A DNA stretch of 64,000 bases. It comes from Acidobacteriota bacterium. Its GTDB lineage: Bacteria; Acidobacteriota; Blastocatellia; Pyrinomonadales; Pyrinomonadaceae. The translations under genes and the position numbers were made by a program. Shown one piece after another: positions 42,434 to 51,624 of this stretch. The notes under the pieces were generated by a model. That model was not told where the DNA came from. It did no database searches and worked only from the letters and a program-made list of their open reading frames with translations. Positions within the stretch are counted from its first letter, which is position 1; every line of letters begins with the position of its first letter. Location of the stretch: contig JAFDVJ010000078.1 of NCBI GenBank assembly GCA_018269075.1, positions 49,228 through 113,227 of the forward strand, given 5' to 3'.

Positions 42434-43078
42434 ATGCTTGATGAGAATTTGATTGCGACTCTGGAACAAAGCCTGCGCCAGACGCGGAATGCGCAGCAGC
42501 GTCTGATCACCCGTTTGAACGAGGTCGAAGCCGAGGCCAACCGGCTGCGGCAGGAGATCGAGGCGCTCGAAAACAGCGCGATGCAGACCGAACAGGCGAT
42601 CTACAGCCTGCTCGCGACGATGCGCTCGGGAAAGCCCCAATGGAATCTCCCGACCAATTTTCAGATCGACGATGATTACGACATCCCTTCGGACATCAAG
42701 CATTCGTCCCCGCGGATGAACCAGATGAACCAGAATAATTACGGTCAGCAGAATCGCCAGACGCCCCCCAATTACCGGACGAATCCGGTCACCTACATCA
42801 ACAACTCCCGGAACATTCCGTCGATTTCGCCGAATATCGAACCGGTCAGCCACCGTTTTTCGGACCGGACGATCACGCAGGCCTGCACCTTGCTGCTCCG
42901 CGAGTATCAGCGGCCGCTCCACGTCAATGAACTGTATAATATGCTGGTCGCGGGCGGAATGGAGTTCAAGGGCGAAAATCCGACCATTTCGATCGCGGTT
43001 TCGCTCAACCGCAACCGGCGTTTTCGCAAGGTCGCCCCCGGCACTTTCGATCTGGTGCTCAAGCAGGCGGCTTCGTAG
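42434..43078 (+). CDS. Coiled-coil protein with C-terminal HARE-type winged helix
   Basis: 214 residues. Residues 1-65 form a coiled coil (LEQSLRQTRNAQQRLITRLNEVEAEANRLRQEIEALE), 70-145 are an Asn/Gln/Pro-rich linker, and 148-212 match the HARE-HTH winged helix (ITQACTLLLREYQRPLHVNELYNMLVAGGMEFKGENPTISIAVSLNRNRRFRKVAPGTFDLV). HARE-HTH domains occur in RNA polymerase delta, restriction systems and chromatin proteins, and bind DNA. A regulatory or nucleoid role is inferred. A terminator follows. Confidence 0.8.
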   Translation: MLDENLIATLEQSLRQTRNAQQRLITRLNEVEAEANRLRQEIEALENSAMQTEQAIYSLLATMRSGKPQWNLPTNFQIDDDYDIPSDIKHSSPRMNQMNQNNYGQQNRQTPPNYRTNPVTYINNSRNIPSISPNIEPVSHRFSDRTITQACTLLLREYQRPLHVNELYNMLVAGGMEFKGENPTISIAVSLNRNRRFRKVAPGTFDLVLKQAAS

Positions 43079-43103
43079 CGTTTTTCGCGTCTAAGTTTTT
43101 CGG

Positions 43104-43152
43104 GCATTTTTACTTGTTTTTTTCGAGGAAATGAGTAAAAATGCTCTTTTCG
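43104..43152 (+). terminator. Rho-independent terminator
   Basis: GCATTTTTACT (43104-43114) pairs with AGTAAAAATGC (43134-43144), followed by TCTTTTCG. It separates the HARE-HTH gene from the LVIVD/FG-GAP gene. Confidence 0.65.
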
Positions 43153-43184
43153 TTTAGCAATTGGAATTTCCTTTTTAAAAACCG

Positions 43185-45251
43185 ATGAATTTGAATGATT
43201 TAAAGCAATCGAAGTGTGTCGGATTGCTCGCGGGGATTTTTCTCGCGGCTTTCCTGTTCGGGGTCGACGCCGCGGGGCAGAGAGTCCGGCTCCGCTCGCA
43301 GATCACGCCCAGCTGCCCGCAGGTCAGATCGACGACCGGCTGGAAGTTCGCCGACATCTATGCCGACGGCAACATCGCCGTGCAGGGAAGTTACGGCTGC
43401 AACGGGGCGTTTATCTACGATCTGACGAATCCCGATGCGCCGGTGCTCGCGAGCTGGTACAACCCGGGCAACAACCAGCAGTTTCTCGAAGCGATCGTGA
43501 TCGGAAACCGCGGTTATTTCGGCAGCGGAACGGGTAACGGCGGCGTTCATATCGTCGATCTTTCGAACCCGTACAGTCCGGTTCTGCTCGGGACGGTCGA
43601 TTCCGCGCACGGAAACGGCCACAACATCATTCACGAGATGATGGTTTTCAATCAGGGCAATGCGACCTATCTGGTCGAAAATTACAACCTGCTGTCGAGC
43701 TCGCAGAAGATCATCAAATTCATCGACATCACGAATCCGGCCGCGCCGGTCGCGAAATGGGACCTGAACCCGACCGACGTGACGTGGGTTCACGCCTTTC
43801 ACATCCGGGGCAACCGGTTTTACACCTCGGGCTGGGGCGGAAAAGTCGAAATCTACGACATTTCGAACCTCGCGTCGCAGGCCCCGACCCTGCTCGGGGC
43901 GATTGCCGGCAACACCACCAACCACAGCACCTGGACGAGCGAGGACGGCAATTATCTGTATTCCTGCCGCGAAACCCTCGACGGCGATCTCCGCGTTTAC
44001 GACGTCCGCAACCCGACCCAGCCGCTCCTTGTCCGGAGCATCAAAGCCGGCGATCTCGGGATCAACGCCGTGACGCCGCACAATCCGGTCGTGATGGGCA
44101 ACAAATTATATGTCTCGTGGTATCAGGCCGGCGTGCAGGTCTTCGACATCACCAATCCGTCCGACCCGAAACGGATCGGGCAATATGATACCTTCCAGCG
44201 GGCCTTCGCACCGACCGAGGAGGAAAAACAGGCGCTGCTTAACGACAGCCCGTGGGATATGATGTGCGCGAGCCCGAGTTTTCAGAACGCCCTCCCGTCG
44301 AGCTATGACGGCGACTGGGCGGTGTATCCATTTCTCGGCGAAAACAAGGTGCTCGCCGGCGACCTGACGAGCGGGCTGCTGGTGCTCGACGTGACGCAGG
44401 TTGCGGCGGCCGCGAAAAACACGGTTTCCGATTTCGACGGCGACAAAAAATCCGATTTTTCGGTCTACACGCCGGCGAGCGGAACCTGGAGCGTCGAAAA
44501 AAGCTCGGACAGCTCGTTTTCGCAGATCAATTTCGGGCTCGCCGGCGACCTGCTCGTGACGGGCGATTACGACGGCGACGGCAAGTCCGACTACGCCGTT
44601 TTCCGGCCTGGCAGCGGGACGTGGTATATCCTCGGCAGCTCGACCGGTTTTCGGGCCAATCAATTCGGCGTCAGCGGCGACGTGCCGGTAGCGGCCGATT
44701 ACGACGCCGACGGCAAGACCGACATCGCGGTTTTTCGGCCTTCGACGAACGTCTGGTACATCGCCCAGAGCACGCTCGGCATCCGGATCCAGCAGTGGGG
44801 CTCGGCCGGCGACAAGGCTCTGACGGGCGATTACGAGGGCGACGGCAAAGCCGACATCGCTGTTTTTCGGCCCTCGACCGGCGTCTGGTACATTCTGCCG
44901 AGCTCGTCGAGCATCCCGATCATCGCGCAGTGGGGCGTTTCGACCGACAAACCGGTGGCCGGCGATTTCGACGGTGACGGAAAATACGATCTTGCGGTTT
45001 ACCGGCCGTCCGAGGGCAACTGGTACATCCTGAACACCTTTACCGGCTCGCTGGCGGTCTATCGGTTCGGACTTTCGACGGATTCGCCGATCCCGGCCGA
45101 TTACGACGGCGACGGCAAAACCGACATCGCGGTCTTCCGGGCGAGCGGCAACGTCTGGTATCGTCTGAACAGCTCGGACGCGGCGTTTTCGGCGCGGCAG
45201 TTCGGACAGACCGGCGATCTGCCTTCGCCGTCATCGGTTCAGCCGCAGTAA
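43185..45251 (+). CDS. Secreted LVIVD and FG-GAP/VCBS repeat protein
   Basis: 688 residues. A signal peptide (GLLAGIFLAAFLFGVDAAGQ) precedes an N-terminal LVIVD beta-propeller-like region (about 40-400) with repeated motifs such as GGVHIVDLSNPYSPVLLG and VQVFDITNPSDPKRIG. Residues about 410-685 are six FG-GAP/VCBS-type repeats of the pattern DYDGDGKSDYAVFRPGSGTWYI. Both parts are extracellular propeller or repeat modules for adhesion or ligand binding, and Asp-rich loops suggest calcium. Function is unknown. The terminator between this gene and the FHA gene indicates separate units. Confidence 0.88.
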   Translation: MNLNDLKQSKCVGLLAGIFLAAFLFGVDAAGQRVRLRSQITPSCPQVRSTTGWKFADIYADGNIAVQGSYGCNGAFIYDLTNPDAPVLASWYNPGNNQQFLEAIVIGNRGYFGSGTGNGGVHIVDLSNPYSPVLLGTVDSAHGNGHNIIHEMMVFNQGNATYLVENYNLLSSSQKIIKFIDITNPAAPVAKWDLNPTDVTWVHAFHIRGNRFYTSGWGGKVEIYDISNLASQAPTLLGAIAGNTTNHSTWTSEDGNYLYSCRETLDGDLRVYDVRNPTQPLLVRSIKAGDLGINAVTPHNPVVMGNKLYVSWYQAGVQVFDITNPSDPKRIGQYDTFQRAFAPTEEEKQALLNDSPWDMMCASPSFQNALPSSYDGDWAVYPFLGENKVLAGDLTSGLLVLDVTQVAAAAKNTVSDFDGDKKSDFSVYTPASGTWSVEKSSDSSFSQINFGLAGDLLVTGDYDGDGKSDYAVFRPGSGTWYILGSSTGFRANQFGVSGDVPVAADYDADGKTDIAVFRPSTNVWYIAQSTLGIRIQQWGSAGDKALTGDYEGDGKADIAVFRPSTGVWYILPSSSSIPIIAQWGVSTDKPVAGDFDGDGKYDLAVYRPSEGNWYILNTFTGSLAVYRFGLSTDSPIPADYDGDGKTDIAVFRASGNVWYRLNSSDAAFSARQFGQTGDLPSPSSVQPQ

Positions 45252-45269
45252 AATCGCGCTAAAATAAGC

Positions 45270-45321
45270 AAAATCCAAGGTTGAGCCTGATTAAGACTTG
45301 ACTTTGGATTTTTTGTTTTTA
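45270..45321 (+). terminator. Rho-independent terminator
   Basis: AAAATCCAAGGT pairs imperfectly with ACTTTGGATTTT around a 21-nt loop, followed by TTTTGTTTTT. It lies directly before the FHA-PrsW start. Confidence 0.7.
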
Positions 45322-45331
45322 AGATTGCATT

Positions 45332-47050
45332 ATGAAACTGACCCTGAATATCCAGACCGGATCGCTGGCCGGCCGTAATTTCGAACTGACCGAGGGGTTT
45401 TTGACGATCGGTCGCGGTGAAAGATGCAACATCCGGTTCGATCCGCTGACCGAGCGAATCGCGTCCAAGGAGCATTGCTTTATCGAGGCGAAACCGGACG
45501 GTTTCTATCTGACCGACAATCGGAGCACGAACGGCACGATTCTCAACGGCGAGCGGATTCAGACCGCCCGGCTGAGCTCCGGCGATCGGATCCAGTTCGG
45601 TAAAAACGGGGTCGTCGCCGGCATCGCGATCGGGGACGCGGTTTCGACCAACCAGCCGACAAGCGTGATGCAGGATTTTCAGGCTCCGGTTTCGAACATT
45701 CCCGGTCCGTCGCAGGATTTTCAGCCGAGCGCGATCACGCAGATCGCCCAGCCGGTCCAGCCGGTCGTCAATCAATCGTTCGCGCCGGTTTCGACGGGGG
45801 CCGATTTTTATACGCCGCAGCCGACCCGGCCGTTTCAGAACCCGTCGATGAATCTCCGGAATTCGCTCCAGAGCCTCGGAATGGGCAGCCTTCCGCCGAA
45901 CTATCTGACGGTCGCGGAAGAGCCGCAGGGCAAGCGCTACTGGCTGATCGCGCTCGCGATTTTCGTGATCATCTTTTTGTCGCTGGTCGTGTTTCTGCTG
46001 ATCTCGTCGAGCCTTTCGAGGTCGGCCGACGGCAGCTTTACGCTGACGCTCGAGGGTGTTTTGACGGCGGTGATGGCGAGCTTCGTCGCTTTCATCCCGG
46101 CGATGTTCTATCTCGTCCCGCTCGTCTGGCTCGACCGGTACGACCCGGAGCCGGCGTGGCTGCTGGCGCTGGCCTTCGCGTGGGGCGCGCTCGTCGCCGT
46201 CTTCGTGTCGTTCATCATCAACACGACCGTCGGCCAGACAGTCTTTTCGGTGACCCGGGACGCCGATGCCGCGAACGCGATCAGCGGCATCATCTCGGCG
46301 CCGATTTTCGAAGAGGGATCGAAGGGCCTGGGCGTCATCCTTTTGCTGGTGTTTTTTCGCAAATATTTCGACGACATTCTCGACGGGATCATCTTCGCGG
46401 GCGTCGTCGCGCTCGGTTTCGCGACGGTCGAAAACGTTCTTTATTACGGTCGCGGAATTCTGCAGGGCACGCAGATGCTGTTCGTTTTGCTGATTATGCG
46501 CGGCGTGCTTTCGCCGTTCGCGCACGTCACTTTCACTTCGATGACCGGCATCGGCTGCGGAATTTCGAGGGAATCGCATAACAAGGCGGTGCGCATTTTT
46601 ATGCCGCTGCTCGGCTATATCTGCGCGGTCGCGCTTCACGCCTTTTGGAACGGCGTCGCCTTTCTCGGCGGCTGCGGCGGTTTCATCATCAGCTACTTCG
46701 TGCTGGAGCTTCCGTTTTTCCTGATCGGGATCGGCTTTACGATCTACGTGATGCGGCGGCAGAACAAGATCATCCGCGATATGCTCGCGATCGACGTCGC
46801 GCGGGGGTTGATCCCAACCGAGCATCTCCAGAAAGCGACCTCGGCGATCAGCTCGACCGGCTGGCTGATAAGCGGACTATTTTCCGGCAATTTCAAAGCC
46901 CGGAACGCTTATCTGCGGGCGATCGGGAAGCTCGGACTGTCCTACTGGCACATCCAGCGGGCGACCGCCGCGCAGGGACAGACCGCGAGCTTCCAGCAAA
47001 ATCCGATCCTCCGGGCCGAAGTTCTCAAATGGCGGCCCCAGGTCGATTGA
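45332..47050 (+). CDS. FHA domain fused to PrsW-type intramembrane metalloprotease
   Basis: 572 residues. An N-terminal FHA domain (about 1-95: LTIGRGERCNIRF, SKEHCFIE, NRSTNGTILNG) binds phosphothreonine peptides. A Pro/Gln-rich linker (100-195) leads to a multi-helix PrsW region (about 205-500) with its conserved motifs: APIFEEGSKG (Glu326-Glu327), TVENVLYYG, SPFAHVTFTSMTG and VALHAFWNG. PrsW in Bacillus cleaves the anti-sigma factor RsiW. The fusion suggests phosphorylation-directed intramembrane proteolysis. Two kinases and a DUF3662-FHA protein are encoded elsewhere in the window. Confidence 0.9.
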   Translation: MKLTLNIQTGSLAGRNFELTEGFLTIGRGERCNIRFDPLTERIASKEHCFIEAKPDGFYLTDNRSTNGTILNGERIQTARLSSGDRIQFGKNGVVAGIAIGDAVSTNQPTSVMQDFQAPVSNIPGPSQDFQPSAITQIAQPVQPVVNQSFAPVSTGADFYTPQPTRPFQNPSMNLRNSLQSLGMGSLPPNYLTVAEEPQGKRYWLIALAIFVIIFLSLVVFLLISSSLSRSADGSFTLTLEGVLTAVMASFVAFIPAMFYLVPLVWLDRYDPEPAWLLALAFAWGALVAVFVSFIINTTVGQTVFSVTRDADAANAISGIISAPIFEEGSKGLGVILLLVFFRKYFDDILDGIIFAGVVALGFATVENVLYYGRGILQGTQMLFVLLIMRGVLSPFAHVTFTSMTGIGCGISRESHNKAVRIFMPLLGYICAVALHAFWNGVAFLGGCGGFIISYFVLELPFFLIGIGFTIYVMRRQNKIIRDMLAIDVARGLIPTEHLQKATSAISSTGWLISGLFSGNFKARNAYLRAIGKLGLSYWHIQRATAAQGQTASFQQNPILRAEVLKWRPQVD

Positions 47051-47269
47051 TGCCGGCGGCCGGGCCCGGATCGAAATTCGGTGAGATCGGCCCGAACCCG
47101 GTTAGCGTCCTGTTTGGCCGGTTTATGAATTCGGGATTGAACGTGGAACTGCGGCGGTTCGCGCTACGGTTCGTCTCTGGTTTGCGGGAAACGAAATCGC
47201 GCCGCGAATGCGCGAAAATGATGCCGTTTTCTGATGTCGAAAATCGACGACATTTGCGAGGGAGGACCG

Positions 47270-49009
47270 ATGAACAATTACGCTAAACGACTGATTTTGA
47301 TAATCTTTCTGCTTTTGTCCGTTTCGCCGTTGGCGGCCCGTGATAATAAAAAACGAGTCGCGCTGGTAATCGGAAATTCAAGTTACCGGACCACGTTGTA
47401 TTTGAAAAAACCGGTGCGGGACGCCCTGAATGTAAAGCTGGCCCTGACCGATCTCGGATTCGACGTGGTTTTCGGCATCGATCAAACAAAGGAGCAGATC
47501 GAGCAGCTAATTCGGCTGTATGGCGAGAAACTGAAAGGCCGGAATGTCGTCTCCTTTTTTTACTACTCGGGCGTCGGTTTTCACAGCGCGGGCGATGATT
47601 ATCTCGCCCCGGTCGATGTTGATATGAAGACCGAAGCCGAAGCGGTCAAAACCTCGGTGCTTCTGAAAACGGTTTTTCAGGAAAATTTCGCCCACGAATC
47701 CAAATCGAACATCGTTTTACTCGATCCGGTGATCCGCCAACCGCCCGGTTGGTTTTACGCGACGAAAGACCTGCCGGCGAATCGAAACGGTTTTACAATC
47801 AATCCGGCGCCCGCAAATACGGTAGTGCTTCTATCCAGCGGCCTTGAAAAAACCGTATTTGAAAAGTGCGATAATTACACTAATTTTGTGGTCGAGGCTC
47901 TGTTAAAAAGACTCGCCGGGCCGAAGACGGAATTAAAAAAACTGCTCGATTTAGTGGGAAAAGACGTCGAAATCGACAGCGAGGGTAATCAAAAAACGTT
48001 TGTCGTCGGTTATTTAAAGAAGTCGATCTATCTCAATAACGGCAAAAAAATTATCAAAATCCCGGACCCCGACAGCCTGATTTACCTCGTCGATAAGTTC
48101 AGAACCCAGCTCAAATGCAACTGCGGAGAGCGGAATAATGCAGTGTTGACGGGCAAAAAGATAATTGAAAAATACGCCGCCGACCAGGAGAATAAGTCGG
48201 TCGTCGAAGCCGTTCAAAAAAGAATCCGGGCGATTGAAAAGGAGGATCCGGTCTGCCGTGATAATTCGGCTTACGACCGGGCTTACAAAACGAAAAACTG
48301 GCCCGAACTTTTTTCCGTCGGGCGGCGGATCATCGAGCGGGAGGGAGAAAAGGGAATCGGTTTCGACGTCCTTCTCGATCTGGTGTCGGTCGGCTTTAAC
48401 CGGATGGAAATCGATAAAAATTACAAGTTCCAGAATGAGACTTTGGATTATGCGCAACAGGGACTTAAACTGCTCGATGCCGGCGTCAAAACGAACCGAT
48501 TCGGTGTTTTCGAACCGTTTCTTGCCAGCGATTCCGCGCGCTGCTGGCTCAACTACACTATCGGGATAATTTATGAAAGGCGTTTGGACCGCAGGCTCGA
48601 CGGCCTCCAATATTATTACCGGGCTATGCTTTACGGGCCGGAAAAGCGGGATGATCCGACCATTTTAATCAAACTCGGGGATTATTATGTCGAGCAGGCG
48701 ACCAAACTGATCGAAGCCAACCGTAAGCGGGATGCCGGCGATCAAAAAGCGGACCTCGATTACCGGACCGGGCTGGCCTATGCCGACCGCGGGCTCGATG
48801 CGTTCGGCCGGGGTTTAAGGGCGATGAGAAAAAAGAACGCGCCGCCAAAGACCATAGAACAGTTTAATTCAAAACTACAATCGATTTATCGGCTCCGCTT
48901 CAATTTGTCGGCGGACGCCAATTTTGAGGAAGTTCTGCAGTATGTCGATAAACTGATCGCCGGCCCGCTCCCCGATCCGGGCGCAAAGGTGGAGCCGGCG
49001 GTTAAGTAG
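47270..49009 (+). CDS. Exported caspase-fold protein lacking both catalytic residues
   Basis: 579 residues from ATG 47270 with GGAGG just upstream and a signal peptide (LILIIFLLLSVSPLAA). The caspase (C14) fold is clear: RVALVIGNSSYR, AL.DLGFDVVFGID, VSFFYYSGVGFH...DDYLAPVDVD and SNIVLLDPVIRQPP. The catalytic His of YYSGHG is Val102, and the Cys of LDACR is Val154, so it should be inactive. Residues about 260-579 are helical with TPR-like periodicity. Codon use is more AT-rich than the neighbours. It follows the FHA-PrsW gene by 219 nt. It may be a scaffold or decoy. Confidence 0.85.
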   Translation: MNNYAKRLILIIFLLLSVSPLAARDNKKRVALVIGNSSYRTTLYLKKPVRDALNVKLALTDLGFDVVFGIDQTKEQIEQLIRLYGEKLKGRNVVSFFYYSGVGFHSAGDDYLAPVDVDMKTEAEAVKTSVLLKTVFQENFAHESKSNIVLLDPVIRQPPGWFYATKDLPANRNGFTINPAPANTVVLLSSGLEKTVFEKCDNYTNFVVEALLKRLAGPKTELKKLLDLVGKDVEIDSEGNQKTFVVGYLKKSIYLNNGKKIIKIPDPDSLIYLVDKFRTQLKCNCGERNNAVLTGKKIIEKYAADQENKSVVEAVQKRIRAIEKEDPVCRDNSAYDRAYKTKNWPELFSVGRRIIEREGEKGIGFDVLLDLVSVGFNRMEIDKNYKFQNETLDYAQQGLKLLDAGVKTNRFGVFEPFLASDSARCWLNYTIGIIYERRLDRRLDGLQYYYRAMLYGPEKRDDPTILIKLGDYYVEQATKLIEANRKRDAGDQKADLDYRTGLAYADRGLDAFGRGLRAMRKKNAPPKTIEQFNSKLQSIYRLRFNLSADANFEEVLQYVDKLIAGPLPDPGAKVEPAVK

Positions 49010-49026
49010 GACCGTCGCCGGAAAGC

Positions 49027-49881
49027 TCAGGAAAGGATCCGGTCGGCAATCTCGGGATACAGGTTTTTGACGCAGTCGGGGCAGATGCCGTGGCTGAATT
49101 CGGCCTCGGAACGGTCGCTGATGTATTTCTCGATCGGGTGCCAGTGATGCTCTTCGTCCCGGATTTTCTTACAGTTCGAGCAAATCGGCAGCGATCCTTT
49201 CAACACCTTCAGCTCGTCGACGGCGGCCTGCAGTTTTTGCCGCAGCTCGATTTCGGTGCATAAAAAATCGTATTCGAAGCGGCGCTGGTAATTGAAATAC
49301 CAGCTGATCGCGATCCCGAGCAGATAGCTCAGAATCAGGCAGGTCAGAATCACCTGAACTCCGAGCGGCGGAATCTGTTTGAAAAAAAACAGCATCACGA
49401 CGCTTTGACCGAAAAAAAAGGTCCCGGTCAGAATCTGGCCCTGAAAGGGCAGCGGGGTGAGCGTGAAAAGAAAGAGCAGGAGCAGGACGTCGAGCGGGAA
49501 ATCGTAGGCGTAGTCTGGCGGCCGGGTCAGACTGATGATGGTTTTGACGGTGACACCGATCAGCGTCCAGCCGACCAGCAGCCGGTCGAAAAAGGTTTCC
49601 GAATGGGTCCGCCAGATCATTGCCAGACAGATTATCGAAATGATGACGAAGACGATCCGGACGCCGAGCAGATAGCGAAGCAGATCGCTGCCGCCGAGAA
49701 ACTGGAAATCGGCGCGGATAAAAAACAGGCTCAGAAACGCCACGACCAGAAAACCGATGACGGATCTGATCTTATACTTTTGAAACAAATACTGGCGAAA
49801 GGCGTGTTCCCGCGGTTTCGATTGAAAACCGACAGTCCAGTAATTTATTGCTTCGGAAACAGAGTGTTCGAATTTTGACAT
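49027..49881 (-). CDS. Six-helix membrane protein with C-terminal CxxC zinc module
   Basis: 284 residues. About six hydrophobic helices lie between 33 and 195 (VIGFLVVAFLSLFFIRADF, YLLGVRIVFVIISIICLAMIW, DVLLLLFLFTLTPLPF and others). After a short coiled segment comes LKGSLPICSNCKKIRDEEHHWHPIEKYISDRSEAEFSHGICPDCVKNLYPE. This four-Cys motif is common at the C terminus of sensor kinases and response regulators, but no kinase or GGDEF domain is present. It is convergent with the pseudo-caspase gene, 17 nt apart. Confidence 0.8.
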   Translation of the reverse strand: MSKFEHSVSEAINYWTVGFQSKPREHAFRQYLFQKYKIRSVIGFLVVAFLSLFFIRADFQFLGGSDLLRYLLGVRIVFVIISIICLAMIWRTHSETFFDRLLVGWTLIGVTVKTIISLTRPPDYAYDFPLDVLLLLFLFTLTPLPFQGQILTGTFFFGQSVVMLFFFKQIPPLGVQVILTCLILSYLLGIAISWYFNYQRRFEYDFLCTEIELRQKLQAAVDELKVLKGSLPICSNCKKIRDEEHHWHPIEKYISDRSEAEFSHGICPDCVKNLYPEIADRILS

Positions 49882-50007
49882 AACAAATCTGGAAGGATCA
49901 CGGAAACGTTTATAAATAGTTTCGGATCGAGTTCCTTTTCGAAGCGAGGGACGAGAATGAAAACGGTCGATTCTGAGGAAAGCAGGAATTTGAAAAATTG
50001 ATGCCGT

Positions 50008-50042
50008 CCGGAAACGATTTCATTTTATAAAATCGTTTCCGG
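50008..50042 (-). terminator. Strong hairpin downstream of proS
   Basis: Perfect 13-bp repeat CCGGAAACGATTT (50008-50020) with its complement (50030-50042) about 25 nt after the proS stop. No T tract follows on the minus strand, so it may protect the 3' end rather than terminate. Confidence 0.5.
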
Positions 50043-50065
50043 TTCATCAAATAAAAACGGCGGGA

Positions 50066-51538
50066 TTAGTAGGCTTTGGCGAAAAGAACGCGTTTGGCCG
50101 AGTCTTTGCCGGTGTAGATGCATTTTCCGGCCTCTTCGACGCTGTTGAACGGGATGCAGCGGATCGTCGCCTTGGTTTCGGTCTTGATCGCTTCTTCGGT
50201 TTCGCCGGTTCCGTCCCAGTGGGCCATCACGAAGCCGCCCTCTTCGATCCGGGCCTTGAAATCGTCCCAGGTGTCGACGAGGAACGTGTGCTCTTCGCGG
50301 AATTTGAGGGCTTTCCGGAAAATATTGGCCTGAATCTCGGCGAGCAGATTTTCGATGTGGCCGGCGATGCCGTCGAGCGCGACGGTTTCCTTGGTCAGCG
50401 TGTCGCGGCGGGCGACCTCGACCGTTCCGTTCTGAAGATCGCGCGCGCCGATCGCGAGCCGGACGGGCACGCCCTTGAGCTCGTATTCGGCGAATTTCCA
50501 GCCCGAGCGCTGTTTGTCGTCGTCGTCATATTTGACCGAAATCCCCTTCGCTTTCAGCTCGGAAATGAGCGGGTCGACCTTTTCCGAAATCGCCGCCAGA
50601 TCTTCCGGCGTTTTGTAGATCGGGACGATGACGACCTGAATCGGCGCGAGCTTCGGCGGGAGAACGAGCCCGTTGTCGTCGGAATGCGCCATAATCAGGG
50701 CGCCCATCAGCCGGGTCGAGACGCCCCACGAGGTCGCCCACGCGTATTCGAGCTGGCCTTCCTTGTTGGTGAATTTGACGTCGAAGGCCTTCGCGAAATT
50801 CTGGCCGAGAAAATGCGAAGTGCCCGATTGGAGCGCCTTGCCGTCCTGCATCATCGCCTCGATGCTGTAGGTTTCAAGCGCGCCGGCGAAACGTTCGTTC
50901 GGCGACTTGGCCCCCTGTACGACCGGCACGGCCATCCAGTTTTCGGCGAAATCGGCGTAAACGCCGAGCATCCGCTCGGTCTCCTCGATCGCTTCCTGTT
51001 CGGTCGCGTGCGCGGTGTGACCTTCCTGCCAGAGAAATTCGGCCGTCCGGAGAAAGATCCGGGTCCGCATCTCCCAGCGGACGATGTTGCACCATTGGTT
51101 GATCAGCAGCGGCAGATCGCGCCACGACTGAACCCAGCCCTTAAAGGTGTTCCAGATGACGGCTTCCGATGTCGGGCGGATGATCAGCTCCTCTTCGAGC
51201 CGGGCGTTCGGATCGACGATCAGGCCGGGACCTTCGGGGTTGACCTTCAAACGGTAATGCGTGACGACCGCGCATTCCTTGGCGAAGCCCTCGGCGTGTT
51301 CCTCTTCCTTTTCGAGAAACGATTTCGGGACGAAAAGCGGGAAATAGGCGTTCTGGTGGCCGGTCGCCTTGAACATATCGTCGAGGGCGCGCTGCATTTT
51401 TTCCCAGATGGCGAAGCCGTACGGTTTGATGACCATACAGCCGCGGACGGCGGAGTTTTCGGCGAGCTCGGCGCGCTTGACGATCTCGTTGTACCATTCC
51501 GAATAATTTTCGCTTCGTTTTGTAATTCCTTTACTCAT
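50066..51538 (-). CDS. proS: Prolyl-tRNA synthetase, archaeal/eukaryotic-type
   Basis: 490 residues, the short form without the bacterial editing insertion. Class II motifs include GCMVIKPYGFAIWEKMQRALDDMF, ELIIRPTSEAVIWNTFKGWVQSWRDLPLLINQW and RTAEFLWQEGHTAHAT, with the anticodon-binding domain and a C-terminal region ending AKRVLFAKAY. It charges tRNA-Pro. The start at 51538 (MSKGITKRSENYSEWYNEIV) is as in the family. Divergent promoters are shared with the proline dehydrogenase side. Confidence 0.96.
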   Translation of the reverse strand: MSKGITKRSENYSEWYNEIVKRAELAENSAVRGCMVIKPYGFAIWEKMQRALDDMFKATGHQNAYFPLFVPKSFLEKEEEHAEGFAKECAVVTHYRLKVNPEGPGLIVDPNARLEEELIIRPTSEAVIWNTFKGWVQSWRDLPLLINQWCNIVRWEMRTRIFLRTAEFLWQEGHTAHATEQEAIEETERMLGVYADFAENWMAVPVVQGAKSPNERFAGALETYSIEAMMQDGKALQSGTSHFLGQNFAKAFDVKFTNKEGQLEYAWATSWGVSTRLMGALIMAHSDDNGLVLPPKLAPIQVVIVPIYKTPEDLAAISEKVDPLISELKAKGISVKYDDDDKQRSGWKFAEYELKGVPVRLAIGARDLQNGTVEVARRDTLTKETVALDGIAGHIENLLAEIQANIFRKALKFREEHTFLVDTWDDFKARIEEGGFVMAHWDGTGETEEAIKTETKATIRCIPFNSVEEAGKCIYTGKDSAKRVLFAKAY

Positions 51539-51624
51539 AATTCAAAAAGAAAAATGATAAAGCAATTTCAGTAAAGACACAATTTGCGTTTAATATTCCC
51601 GAGGTTTGGTGATAAATTAACAGT

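Noticed and set aside
45239..46825. 528-residue minus-strand open frame opposite the FHA-PrsW gene
   Set aside because: Arg/Asp/His-rich shadow translation; the plus strand has recognised FHA and PrsW motifs.
50219..51574. 451-residue plus-strand open frame opposite proS
   Set aside because: Shadow of a prolyl-tRNA synthetase gene.
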